Shown: in pieces, positions 1 to 12,719 of the stretch | How positions within the stretch are numbered: the stretch's first letter is position 1 | Layout of the letters: every line of letters begins with the position of its first letter | NCBI RefSeq assembly: GCF_002811985.1 | Contig: NZ_NPDU01000048.1 | Location: forward strand, 1 to 34,859 | Reading direction: 5' to 3' | DNA from: Leptospira adleri | GTDB lineage: Bacteria > Spirochaetota > Leptospiria > Leptospirales > Leptospiraceae | DNA: 34,859 nt | Position numbers and translations under genes: made by a program | The notes under the pieces: model-generated | The model's input: the letters and a program-made list of their open reading frames with translations, nothing else | The model's database searches: none | What the model was told of the DNA's origin: nothing

Positions 1-1488
1 GCTGCGGGAATCGGAGCGGTTTGGAAATCGATCGGTGTGGAATATTCCACCGCGGACTTGGTCGTTCAAATCATGTGGTGGGTTCACATTCTTTCCGTCT
101 TCGCATTCATGCTTTACGTGCCGACTTCCAAACACGCGCACTTGATCTTCGCGCCTTTTAACTACTTTCTTCAATCCGATACTCCGAAGGGCGCTCTTTC
201 TAAAATCAATTTAGAAGACGAGAATGTCGTTTGGGGCGTCAACCGTGTGGAAGACTTCCCTTGGCCGAATCTTCTCGACGGGATGTCCTGCATCGAGTGC
301 GGACGTTGTCAGGTGCAGTGTCCAGCAAACAGAACCGGAAAAGTTCTGAATCCTAAGATGATCATCGCGGATTTAAAACATGCTCTTCTCGACAAAATGC
401 CGGAAGTAGCAAAGATTAGAGCTCAGGAAACCGACGCGACGGCAGCGGCTGAAAAAGTTGCCGCTCTGGATACGGCTGTGATCAACAATTACGAAGGACT
501 TTCGGAAGAAGCCCTTTGGGGTTGCACTACTTGTTACGCTTGTGTGGAAGCCTGTCCGGTTGGAAACAACCAGGTCAACGCGATCATGGAGATGAGAAGA
601 CATTTGGTTCTCGCAGAATCCAAATTCCCAGTAGAACTTCAAAACGCTTTTGTGAACATGGAGAACAACTCAAACCCTTGGGGTGTAGGAGCTCACACAA
701 GAGCAGACTGGGCGGAAGGACTCGGAGTGAAAACGATGGCGGAAGATTCCAACGTAGACGTTCTCTACTGGGTCGGTTGCGCCGGAGCTTTTGATGAAAG
801 AAACAAGAGCATCGCGAAATCCTTTGTAAAAATTCTCCAGAAAGCGGACGTGAAATTCGGAATCTTAGGAACCGAAGAAAACTGTTCCGGGGATTCCGCA
901 AGAAGGGGTGGAAACGAATATCTCTACCAAACTCTTGCGCAAGCCAACGTGGACACGATGAACGGATACAACGTCAAAAAAGTTGTAACCGCTTGCCCAC
1001 ACTGCTACAACACAATTAAGAATGAATATCCTCAGTTCGGAGGAAACTTCGAGGTGGTTCACCACTCCGAGTTTATCAACGACCTCGTAAAAGAGAAAAA
1101 GCTGGATGTAAAAACGGCGGAAGACGCTTCTTCCGGAAAATACACCTATCACGATTCTTGCTACATCGGCCGTTACAACGACAACTACGAAAACCCGAGG
1201 GACGTGATCAAAAAAGTTGCCGGTGGAAAACTCGCCGAACCTTCCGACCACCACACAAAAGGTCTCTGTTGCGGTGCAGGCGGTGCTCAGATGTGGATGG
1301 AAGAACAGAACAACGATCGTGTCAACATCAAGAGAACCAAACAACTTCTGGATACCGGAGCGACTACGATCGCAACGGCTTGTCCTTTCTGCGTGACCAT
1401 GATCACCGACGGTGTGAAACACGAAGGAAAGGTAGAAGAAGTAAAAGTGAAAGACATCGCGGAATTGGTGGCCGACAACCTCGGATAA
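1..1488 (+). CDS. Membrane-anchored 4Fe-4S / CCG-domain oxidoreductase, 5' partial
   Basis: The frame is open from base 1, so the gene starts upstream of the window; the GTG at 37 is only an internal codon. Visible first is the end of a membrane part with His-containing helices (around WWVHILSVFAFMLYVP), like the cytochrome b (NarI/HdrE-type) anchors of this family. Counting from the GTG codon, two 4Fe-4S motifs follow: CIECGRCQVQCP (85-96) and CTTCYACVEACP (163-174). Two cysteine-rich CCG (DUF224/HdrB-like) repeats come next; the first reads CSG instead of CCG, the second is LCCGAGG, and each ends in CPxC. Such proteins pass electrons between the quinone pool or a dehydrogenase and a thiol or flavin partner. 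The physiological partner is not visible here. A strong terminator ends the unit. Family assignment is firm, substrate unknown. Confidence 0.88.
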   Translation, partial: AAGIGAVWKSIGVEYSTADLVVQIMWWVHILSVFAFMLYVPTSKHAHLIFAPFNYFLQSDTPKGALSKINLEDENVVWGVNRVEDFPWPNLLDGMSCIECGRCQVQCPANRTGKVLNPKMIIADLKHALLDKMPEVAKIRAQETDATAAAEKVAALDTAVINNYEGLSEEALWGCTTCYACVEACPVGNNQVNAIMEMRRHLVLAESKFPVELQNAFVNMENNSNPWGVGAHTRADWAEGLGVKTMAEDSNVDVLYWVGCAGAFDERNKSIAKSFVKILQKADVKFGILGTEENCSGDSARRGGNEYLYQTLAQANVDTMNGYNVKKVVTACPHCYNTIKNEYPQFGGNFEVVHHSEFINDLVKEKKLDVKTAEDASSGKYTYHDSCYIGRYNDNYENPRDVIKKVAGGKLAEPSDHHTKGLCCGAGGAQMWMEEQNNDRVNIKRTKQLLDTGATTIATACPFCVTMITDGVKHEGKVEEVKVKDIAELVADNLG

Positions 1489-1514
1489 ACCGATTTCACT
1501 TTCGATTCGCTGAT

Positions 1515-1545
1515 AAAAAGCCGGCCTTCAGCCGGCTTTTTATTT
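1515..1545 (+). terminator. Rho-independent terminator after the Fe-S gene
   Basis: A perfect 11-bp stem (1515-1525 with 1531-1541, GC core GCCGGC) has a 5-base CTTCA loop and runs into T residues. It sits 27 bases after the stop codon. The A-rich 5' arm means it could also stop transcription from the other strand. Confidence 0.93.
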
Positions 1546-2154
1546 TCTCCGAAGATCTTCGAAACAGAGGATCAAAGCCTTTCTTTGAAATCCTTTCGAC
1601 GATTCGAACTTAAATTCGATCTTTTGGATTATCCTCCTTGTCGCAATTTTTGTATTTGAGAATTCTTTAAAATCGAGAGATGGATCCGTATTCTCTTCCA
1701 TGCGGGCTTCAAGTCCGATTTCAAAAATGAATATTGATTTGAGAATATTCTAAATTTCTGAATTATTCTTTAAATATCGAAACCTCTTCCTCTTTCATTT
1801 CAAATCCTGCAGGGAAGTATAATCTTTAAGTACAAATTCGAACTCTATTTCTTGGAAGGTTGATTTCTCTGCTCGATGCAAGATTACGCGAGCTTTCAAA
1901 TTCAGGAGAATCTAAGAAAATCATACCGAAGGATTTTCTTTCCTCGTTTCGTTTTATACGAAATCGAGTGCGCGCTCCGAACCCGCAAAACGGAGATCTG
2001 AATTTTCAAAAGGCAAAAAGGGCGGTTTAGTTTTTCCGAGAATTCTTTATCCCTTTTTATTTTTAAGACAAGAGAAAGAATTTTTCAAGAAATCCGTAGA
2101 CGATGATTTACAGGAAAGATTCGAAAATTTCGGATCCCTCAAATAGGGGATCTT
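1546..2154. other. Long intergenic stretch without a supported gene
   Basis: No reading frame here has a ribosome binding site and a protein-like composition. The stretch is AT-rich and holds two inverted repeats. One is GAATATT/AATATTC (1729-1735 with 1744-1750). The other is a hairpin at 1943-1968. No tRNA or known RNA fold was recognised. It could hold a small RNA or a decayed gene; the sequence alone does not decide. Confidence 0.4.
1943..1968. other. Hairpin in the long intergenic region
   Basis: CTCG-TTTCGT, loop TTTAT, then ACGAAA-T-CGAG: a 10-bp stem interrupted by one bulged T. No T-tract follows on either strand, so it is not a typical terminator. It could be an operator or part of an RNA; function unknown. 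Confidence 0.35.
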
Positions 2155-2217
<63 letters not shown>

Positions 2218-2373
2218 GTTTGTATGACTCCGAAAAAATTCAGATTCTTACTTTCCAAATTGTCTTTTTTTTAAAATTGAATCCGAAGATTCAAAGGAGT
2301 TTTTTAAGGCGAAATCGGCGATTTCTTTTTAGCAAAAGCTGACTTCTTGACAAAGAAGAATGATTCTATTTCT

Positions 2374-3981
<1,608 letters not shown>

Positions 3982-4154
3982 AGAATTTGCCCTACCCTTT
4001 TCCAGATTTTTGATTCGGACCCGAATGTCAGCAATTAAACTCGGATTCAAACGGGGGATTCTTTCCATCCGAGGGTTGCAAAGAATCGGAATTCGCGCAG
4101 GTTTTTTTCCGAATTCTTTTTGAAGAAGAATCAAGACTTTCTGTTTTCGAATGA

Positions 4155-4280
4155 CTCCGTCGGAGTTCCGACTGAGTTTCACCGTGAAAGTCGCGCGATC
4201 CGTAGAGAGCGCTGCGCTGAGTTTTGGGTGGTGGAGGCGGGACTCGGGAAAAATCCGGCAAAATCTCCTATCATAAAAAA
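4155..4280 (-). repeat. Dispersed intergenic repeat, single copy in inverse orientation
   Basis: This segment matches, as reverse complement, the repeats at 25374-25870. It starts with the palindrome GTCGGAGTTCCGAC (4159-4172), then has AAAGTCGCG and a module CGATCCGTAGAGAGCGC. It continues through GCGCTGAGTTTTGGGTGG and GGAGGCGGG to a decayed tail. The order of blocks is the same as in the distant array, so this is one element family and not chance similarity. It lies upstream of prfC, inside the false N-terminal extension of that reading frame. No coding capacity is evident. Confidence 0.8.
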
Positions 4281-4317
4281 GTGGATCAAACAATCCAATT
4301 TTGGTCCTCAAAAGTTC

Positions 4318-4336
4318 GTAGGAACTCCCACAAAAC
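4318..4336. repeat. Short GTAGGAACTC palindrome
   Basis: GTAGGAACTCCCACAAAAC: an imperfect palindrome of the form GTNGG-AACT-CCNAC. The same core ends the larger repeat elements of this window and recurs alone at 4431, 21515 and 21588. Confidence 0.6.
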
Positions 4337-4430
4337 GTTTCTGCCTTTCAATCGATCCCGTCTGGTCCCGAATTCCTTTTTTGATTTTTCAAATCCGGAA
4401 TTCTTAAAAACTTCGTCTCTCGACAAAAGC

Positions 4431-4448
4431 GTAGGAACTCTTACAAAA
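4431..4448. repeat. Short GTAGGAACTC palindrome
   Basis: GTAGGAACTCTTACAAAA, a second isolated copy 113 bases after the one at 4318 and in the same orientation. The stretch from 4449 to 4619 holds no other clear feature than the upstream region of the next gene. Confidence 0.6.
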
Positions 4449-4619
4449 TTCTCCTCTTTAAAAACTTTAACCGCGTTCTTGGCTCGCAATCGATTCTACG
4501 ATTTTCCCAAAAAACTTCGAAGGGCCTTCCCTTTTTTCTCACATTCGTATTGATCGGGTAAATCGATTGTAACAGGAATCGTTTATATTCTTTTCATCTT
4601 ACAAATAGAAAGGTGTTTT

Positions 4620-4940
4620 ATGGAAGGGATTCCCCTCACTCCATCCAGAGTTCTCAAAGGATTGAAACTTCATATCGACGGACTCGATGAATCCTTCGAG
4701 ATTCTAAAAATAAGGGAAGAAGGAATTACGATCTCATCCTCTCTCGAACTCAATCTTCTCGCCGGCTCCCCTCTGAGCGGACGGATCGATTCTCCGGACT
4801 TAAATCTTCAGTTTCGATTTCAAGGCAATCTTCAAAGACAAGTTCTCAGACCGGATCAAAACGGATTTATCTTAGGAATTCAATTTCATCAGACCACAAA
4901 GTATCCGGATCTTCTCATCGCTCTGGAACTCGCTTCCTAA
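4620..4940 (+). CDS. Small PilZ-like protein
   Basis: A 106-residue cytoplasmic protein with a good ribosome binding site (AGAAAGGTG) before the ATG. The pattern of short beta strands fits a PilZ barrel. FEILKIREEGITISSS takes the place of the central strand pair, GSPLSGRIDSPD follows, and FILGIQFHQ matches the terminal GxxF strand. The RxxxR and D/NxSxxG residues that bind cyclic di-GMP are not visible. If the fold is right, it is a degenerate PilZ domain that may bind a protein rather than the nucleotide. It stands alone, followed by its own terminator. The gene call is firm; the family is tentative. Confidence 0.6.
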   Translation: MEGIPLTPSRVLKGLKLHIDGLDESFEILKIREEGITISSSLELNLLAGSPLSGRIDSPDLNLQFRFQGNLQRQVLRPDQNGFILGIQFHQTTKYPDLLIALELAS

Positions 4941-5089
4941 AAAAAATCTCTTTGGATTGATCTCTACTCCCGATCCATAACGAGCGCTTCAATTTTGGAA
5001 GGGGGAGGCTCCGCGCAGTAATAGCAAAACCAATTCCGCAGCCTTTTCGATCTTTCGGATTTGTCCCCAATAAACCATGACCCTTTTTC

Positions 5090-5117
5090 CGGGGCGCGTT
5101 CGCCCCGAATTTTTTTT
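5090..5117 (+). terminator. Rho-independent terminator
   Basis: CGGGGCG (5090-5096) pairs with CGCCCCG (5101-5107) around a CGTT loop. After GAA's first two bases it runs into eight T (5110-5117). It closes the PilZ-like gene 150 bases upstream. Its presence argues against a 64-residue minus-strand reading frame that spans it. Confidence 0.88.
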
Positions 5118-5314
5118 AATTCTTTCAAACACTCTAAACCCAGCGTCGTCCTTTCCAAACTCGGTCAATTCTTAGAATGAGGTACAATCCCGGCCATTCG
5201 CCAAAAACCGAAACTGAGAGCTCGAATCGCTCCTCAAACGTTCTCTCTCCAGGGCGACATCCCCTATTTTCATTTACGAAACAACTTCCGTTTTGTTTTC
5301 TGTACATATCCCTT

Positions 5315-6250
<936 letters not shown>

Positions 6251-6352
6251 TCTCAGGAAAATCGGTTTACCAGAGGCCCACATTTTCGAAACCTGTATTT
6301 AGAGCCTTTTCACCCTCACTTGCAGGCTCGAAATAAGAATTAAAGGTATCTC

Positions 6353-7346
<994 letters not shown>

Positions 7347-7373
7347 TCTTAGTTCGGAATTTTCTAAAGTATT

Positions 7374-7404
7374 AAAAAAGCCGCAAGTGATTGCGGCTTT
7401 TTTT
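7374..7404 (+). terminator. Rho-independent terminator after the CitE-like gene
   Basis: A 13-bp stem AAAAAAGCCGCAA / TTGCGGCTTTTTT with a GTGA loop starts 28 bases after the stop codon. With A-runs on one side and T-runs on the other it may act in both directions and also serve the convergent gene ending at 7494. Confidence 0.94.
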
Positions 7405-7493
7405 ATTCGTTTCGCTGTCCGTTCGATTTTTTTGAAGACAATCGAAGACGATTCACGGTGTTAGCGACGGAGCGAAAAAATTCTTACTAAAGG

Positions 7494-7970
7494 TTATTTC
7501 ACGAACTTTTCCAGAAGTTTTACGATCAGTTCGTTCAAACTCTTTTCAACGTATTCCCAGGATTTTTTATTCATAGGTTCGAGAGGCATTTTTTTATTGA
7601 GTTGTTTGAAACGATCGAAAGTTTCCCTTGCGTAGTCCAGATACTTTCTCGGATCGATTCCGAGACGGTCGAGATGACCTTCGTTCTTATTGTAAATTCC
7701 GGCGATCTTCTCCTTGTATTCGTCTTCCAAGAAGTAATAACGAATATCCAATTTGATTTCGTCCATCGCCTTATAAATCTTAGTTCCCTGACCTTCTTTC
7801 TTTTCCGCAGGAGCCGCGGTTTTCTCTTCCAAACTTTCGGAGCCTGTAGTCTTCTGCGTTTCTTTCGCAGCGGCCGCCTTGGAAGCGGAGTTTCGGTTTC
7901 CCTTGACTAACTTCTCAAGTTTTTCCCGTTTTAAGATATCGAATAAGGCGCTCTTTTTATTCTGAGTCAC
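7494..7970 (-). CDS. Hypothetical cytoplasmic protein, charged and helical
   Basis: A protein of 158 residues that I do not recognise. It has no signal peptide or membrane helix. The first third is rich in Lys, Ala, Glu and Ser and looks disordered. The rest is predicted helical with acidic and aromatic residues (DEIKLDIRYYFLEDEY, GIDPRKYLDYARETFDRF). An in-frame TTG lies at 7976, but AAAGGG sits only two bases before it. The same AAAGGG lies eight bases before the GTG at 7970, so that GTG is the better start. It is a monocistronic minus-strand gene converging on the CitE-like gene. Gene call reasonably sure, function unknown. Confidence 0.8.
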   Translation of the reverse strand: MTQNKKSALFDILKREKLEKLVKGNRNSASKAAAAKETQKTTGSESLEEKTAAPAEKKEGQGTKIYKAMDEIKLDIRYYFLEDEYKEKIAGIYNKNEGHLDRLGIDPRKYLDYARETFDRFKQLNKKMPLEPMNKKSWEYVEKSLNELIVKLLEKFVK

Positions 7971-8123
7971 GATCAAAACCCTTTCTATGCTTAACTTGCA
8001 ATCTTTCTCGATCCGATTCCGAAAACCCGCATGACCGACGCTTCCGAGTTCAGTTCAAGGAATGATTCTATTATTCTTATCGGTAGAAACGCGCATCCCG
8101 TCCATTACTAACAGTCAATAGGA

Positions 8124-8144
8124 CGTTTTTTCTTATAAAAAACG
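8124..8144. terminator. AT-rich hairpin after the rhomboid gene, possible terminator
   Basis: CGTTTTTT (8124-8131) and AAAAAACG (8137-8144) form an 8-bp stem with a 5-base loop, 43 bases past the rhomboid stop codon. The stem has only two GC pairs, so termination is uncertain. Confidence 0.3.
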
Positions 8145-8186
8145 AGCCTTTTTCGTTAAGACACTAAAACGAAGAATTGGAAACAA

Positions 8187-9163
<977 letters not shown>

Positions 9164-9322
9164 AGGATAGAATACGAACTGTGGTCACAGAGTCAAGCAG
9201 GCAAAGCCGGGGCAAAAATTCACCCCGGGTTTCCTCATTCTCCGGGAGAAGGAGAATGATTTTCAATCACTCTCTTTAAATCGAAAAAAAGAGCCTCATC
9301 CTTTATAGCCGGGAACAAAAAA

Positions 9323-10414
9323 ATGCAAGAATCAGGATTAAAACCAATCCTTTGGAAAGAGGGAACGCTTACCCTTTTGGATCAGAGAGTTCTTCCCGGC
9401 GTAACCTCTTTTTTAATCGCGAAAACGATGGAAGATTGTATTTTTGCGATTCGAGAAATGGTGGTTCGGGGAGCGCCCGCGATCGCCATCACCGGCGCGT
9501 TCGGAATCGCACTTTATCTCAAAGGACTTACCGCCAAACCTTCCCTTTCCGAACTCAAAAAAAAACTCGACGAACTCTTGGAATCCAGACCGACCGCAGT
9601 GAATCTCAGACTTGCAATCGAAGGATTCTTAGCTCGCTTTCCGGAAACGGAATATAATACTTTTCGACTGGAAGATCTGCAAAGAGGGGCTGAAAAATTC
9701 GCGCTCTTTATGCTCGAAGAGGATTTGAACAACAACCTAGCGCTTTCAAAAAACGCACTCAGTCTGTTTCCCAAAAATCCTTCCTCCTTGAATATAATCA
9801 CACACTGTAATACCGGCGCACTCGCGACCGCGGGACACGGAACCGCGTTAGGCGTCATACGCTCGTTACGGGACGCCGGACATTCACTCACGGTCTACGC
9901 CGACGAAACCAGACCCTATCTTCAAGGGGCAAGACTCACGGCTTGGGAACTAAAGGAAGAAGGAATCCCCGCCTATCTGATTACGGATAATATGGCCGGT
10001 TGGATCATGTCCTCGCGCAAAATCGACGCGGTCATAGTAGGAGCGGATCGAATCGCGTCTAACGGAGACACCGCGAATAAAATCGGGACCTATCCTTTGG
10101 CGATCGTCGCCAAACACCACGGAGTCCCTTTTTACGTGGCTGCTACGGAAAAGAGTATGGATTTCAGAATTCAGGACGGTTCCCAAATTCCGATCGAAAT
10201 GAGAAAGGAAGAGGAAGTTACGGCTTTCGGATTTCTAAGGGACGAAAACGGAAAACCTTTTTTGAGCGAGGGAATCATCGCCCCCAAGGGAATGCCCGCT
10301 CTCAATCCTTCTTTCGACGTAACGCCGGCTTCTTTGATCACGGGAATCATCACGGAAAGAGGAATTATCTCCCCCGTCACAAAGTCGAATCTGGAAAAAG
10401 TTTTCGCCGCCTAA
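9323..10414 (+). CDS. mtnA: Methylthioribose-1-phosphate isomerase
   Basis: Converts methylthioribose 1-phosphate to methylthioribulose 1-phosphate in the methionine salvage pathway, in the cytoplasm. The 363-residue length is normal. Signature parts are VVRGAPAIAITGAFG (47-61), THCNTGALATAGHGTALG with the catalytic cysteine C162, and IVGADRIASNGDTANKIGTY with the catalytic aspartate D242. The ATG at 9323 has GGGA nine bases upstream. No other methionine-salvage gene is adjacent. Paralogues include eIF2B-like subunits and ribose-1,5-bisphosphate isomerase, but the cysteine/aspartate pair and the N-terminal RGAPAI motif favour MtnA. Confidence 0.94.
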   Translation: MQESGLKPILWKEGTLTLLDQRVLPGVTSFLIAKTMEDCIFAIREMVVRGAPAIAITGAFGIALYLKGLTAKPSLSELKKKLDELLESRPTAVNLRLAIEGFLARFPETEYNTFRLEDLQRGAEKFALFMLEEDLNNNLALSKNALSLFPKNPSSLNIITHCNTGALATAGHGTALGVIRSLRDAGHSLTVYADETRPYLQGARLTAWELKEEGIPAYLITDNMAGWIMSSRKIDAVIVGADRIASNGDTANKIGTYPLAIVAKHHGVPFYVAATEKSMDFRIQDGSQIPIEMRKEEEVTAFGFLRDENGKPFLSEGIIAPKGMPALNPSFDVTPASLITGIITERGIISPVTKSNLEKVFAA

Positions 10415-10502
10415 CACCCGTTTGCAGGACTGACTCAGTCGTTTAAAAAAGAATTTTCAAAATCCGCGATCTAAGAAGAATCCGGTTTTTCCAAAGGCAA
10501 TT

Positions 10503-11741
10503 TCACTCGCCTAAAGAAAATTTGTCGATCGAAAGCGAATACAATCCTTTCGACTTCTTATCGAATGTGGGAAAATAAATCCGACGTTCGAACGGAACCG
10601 CGACCGAAATATCGGTGATTCTGGAACCGTCGTGCATCGAATAATACAGCACACGTTTCCCATCTTTGTCCAAAACCAAAACTCCCGTCTTCTTGGATAC
10701 GGGTAAAATTGCCTGAGGGAGCGATAAAAGAAAAGATTTAAGCCAAGGATTTTTATGAACGAAGTTGATCAGTCCGGATCTTCGTTTAATAATTCCGATC
10801 CAAATTCTTCCTTTCTCGTCCCGTTCCAATCCGTCCGCCAAACCCGGAAGATTTTCAAAAAGAATCTCGGATTTTCCTCCGTTTGCACCGGACAAAAAGG
10901 CTCTGAGAATTCTAAACTTAGAAGTCTCCGTGAATACAACCGAATCTTCCTCTTTCGTCTTTCCTTCCTCGAGAAGAATTCCGTCCACGAAAGTAAAACC
11001 GCCTAACACCAATGATATGGAATTGCGTTTTCGATCATACATCCAAAGTTTGCCGTGAGGATAAAGACCGATCGCTTCTGGAACCGCTCCGCTCCCCATC
11101 GCGGCGTCCGATCGTTCGAAAGGTTCACTGATATAAATCCGATTCCCTTCCTTTGAAACAGCGAGATCGTTGCAGAGCGAAAAGGGACGAGAGTTGGATT
11201 GGTTCAAATCCTTCAGCGGAACGGCGACTCTTTCGGCTAACGTATAAACTTTTTCGAATTCTTCTTTTTCCGTCTTAGGCAAATCGAGAACCAAAGGAGT
11301 CACAACTTTGCTCTCGATATCGATCTCATACAAACCGACTCGATCCTTCGGTCCGTAAGATTCTCCGCCCAATCGAGAAGCGCACACAAGAATCTTATCC
11401 TTCTTTTCGTTCGAGTATTGCATACCCGCCGGATTTACCGGAGGACGAACCCATCTAGAGGCCTTCCCATTCGCTGTATCCAATTTCCAAACCCAGCCGT
11501 CCATCCCGGAAGCGTATCCGACTTCTTTCGAGGCATCGAAAATCAGATCGTCGTGTCCTGGAAGTTCTTCCATCTCGACTTTTAAGCCGTTTAAAAACGG
11601 GTCCTCTGTTCTTTCGGCTTCCAGGATTTGAGAAGGAACCTCTCCCAAAACAACGGCCTCCCCGATTTTGATCTTTCCCGGATTACAAGCCGCTTCAAAA
11701 AAAATCAATAAACACATTAGAATAGTATGATTTAATTTCAT
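10503..11741 (-). CDS. SMP-30 / strictosidine-synthase-like beta-propeller lipoprotein (paralogue 1)
   Basis: A probable exported six-bladed propeller of 412 residues, related to SMP-30/gluconolactonase, paraoxonase and strictosidine-synthase-like proteins. These are typically calcium-dependent hydrolases; the substrate here is unknown. The N-terminus MKLNHTILMCLLIFFEAAC is a lipoprotein-type signal with C19, although Glu at -3 is unusual. Blade-like strands include LADGLERDEKGRIWIGI and PVSKKTGVLVLDKDGKRVL. The ending LYYSMHDGSRITDISVA is typical of the strictosidine-synthase-like group. The frame runs upstream to 11861, but the ATG at 11741 lies one base after the stop of the M24 peptidase gene, so the two are translationally coupled. 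A clear paralogue lies at 13779-15092. Confidence 0.82.
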   Translation of the reverse strand: MKLNHTILMCLLIFFEAACNPGKIKIGEAVVLGEVPSQILEAERTEDPFLNGLKVEMEELPGHDDLIFDASKEVGYASGMDGWVWKLDTANGKASRWVRPPVNPAGMQYSNEKKDKILVCASRLGGESYGPKDRVGLYEIDIESKVVTPLVLDLPKTEKEEFEKVYTLAERVAVPLKDLNQSNSRPFSLCNDLAVSKEGNRIYISEPFERSDAAMGSGAVPEAIGLYPHGKLWMYDRKRNSISLVLGGFTFVDGILLEEGKTKEEDSVVFTETSKFRILRAFLSGANGGKSEILFENLPGLADGLERDEKGRIWIGIIKRRSGLINFVHKNPWLKSFLLSLPQAILPVSKKTGVLVLDKDGKRVLYYSMHDGSRITDISVAVPFERRIYFPTFDKKSKGLYSLSIDKFSLGE

Positions 11742-11742
11742 T

Positions 11743-12624
11743 TTAATAATTTTTAACCTCTCTCTTTTTAACGTGAGGCACATCGTCGTCCAGCCAATAC
11801 GCTTTGTCTTTTTCAACGACCAGAATCTCCTCGAATTTAAAACCTGTCTTTCCTCTTCCAAGATGAGGCTCGATGGCCCACAGTCCGGTCTTATCGCCTT
11901 CGTGATCCGGAGTTAAGAGTTCCGGCAAAACCTTGTGTGTGAGAAATTCGTAAGAGCCTTGCAGACTAAACCAGCTCGCAAAGCTGATCGGTAACAATGG
12001 AAATGAAAAATTGGGAAGATGTACTTTGTACACGCGATGACCTAAAACTGCAAACGGATACAAGGAATGAACGTTATCAAATCCCTTTTGTTTCGCATCC
12101 CGATCGATCTTCCACCAAATCTCGGACGCGCTCATCGAAGAGGAAAAATACTTGGGAATTTCCTTTCGAAGCTCGAGCAGATATTCCATCCCTAAATCGA
12201 GTTCCGAATTCGGAGCAAGGGAGGAAGAATAGCCGATATCGCCGATGTATCCTTCCACGACGGGAGATACGTCCAAGATAAAAGATTCCTGAGACGTTAG
12301 TCGCTTTTTGCCGGGATGAAACTGAGTAAAACGTTTGTAACCGTCGAATCTCGCGTGCTCGCCGAACCAAGCAAACGGTCGATGCAGAAAAACTTTCACC
12401 CCGTGATCTTTTAAGAATTCTTCCATTCGTTTTGCGGTTTGAATTTCGGTCCAACCTTCGCGCATTTCCTTTTCGATCTCCGTCACACATTGATAAGCGA
12501 GTCTTTGCGCTTTTCTAAAACCCTCTTTTCCTTCTTCGCTCGGAGTTTTGATCGATTCGGAATCGTATCTGGAAATTTTGGAGGAGAGTTTGGATAAAAA
12601 TCCCCTCTCTGTTCGTACTGGCAT
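11743..12624 (-). CDS. M24-family metallopeptidase (Xaa-Pro aminopeptidase-like)
   Basis: A 293-residue pita-bread metallohydrolase, cytoplasmic, with no signal peptide. All five metal ligands of the family appear in order: D118 (SFILDVSP), D129 (GYIGDIGYS), H196 (VLGHRVYKVH), E252 (LWAIEPHLG) and E265/E266 (GFKFEEILVV). The N-terminal creatinase-like domain of aminopeptidase P is absent, so this is a catalytic-domain-only member. The start ATG is preceded by AAGGGAAGAG. It is one base upstream of propeller paralogue 1. The histidine region lacks the common GHG(I/L)G form, so peptidase activity and substrate should not be assumed; it could be a related hydrolase. Confidence 0.85.
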   Translation of the reverse strand: MPVRTERGFLSKLSSKISRYDSESIKTPSEEGKEGFRKAQRLAYQCVTEIEKEMREGWTEIQTAKRMEEFLKDHGVKVFLHRPFAWFGEHARFDGYKRFTQFHPGKKRLTSQESFILDVSPVVEGYIGDIGYSSSLAPNSELDLGMEYLLELRKEIPKYFSSSMSASEIWWKIDRDAKQKGFDNVHSLYPFAVLGHRVYKVHLPNFSFPLLPISFASWFSLQGSYEFLTHKVLPELLTPDHEGDKTGLWAIEPHLGRGKTGFKFEEILVVEKDKAYWLDDDVPHVKKREVKNY

Positions 12625-12719
12625 AAGCTCTTCCCTTTTTGCGATGGAAAAAGACTAACAGAAGGGAACGGATTTGAATTGAATGATTCCGGTATCGACG
12701 TTAATTTTCTAAAAGAAGA

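Noticed and set aside
1703..1718. GGGCTTCAAGTCC as the T-arm of a tRNA
   Set aside because: The loop is three bases and no acceptor, D or anticodon arm can be placed around it.
3982..4311. N-terminal extension of RF3 by 110 residues
   Set aside because: The extension runs through the dispersed repeat, has no similarity to RF3, and the ATG at 3981 has a ribosome binding site and gives the normal length.
4964..5158. Small minus-strand protein of 64 residues
   Set aside because: It spans a strong plus-strand terminator hairpin and has no convincing start signal.
10428..10440. GACTG-ACT-CAGTC hairpin between mtnA and the convergent propeller gene as terminator
   Set aside because: A five-pair stem without a T-tract on the plus strand is too weak to call.
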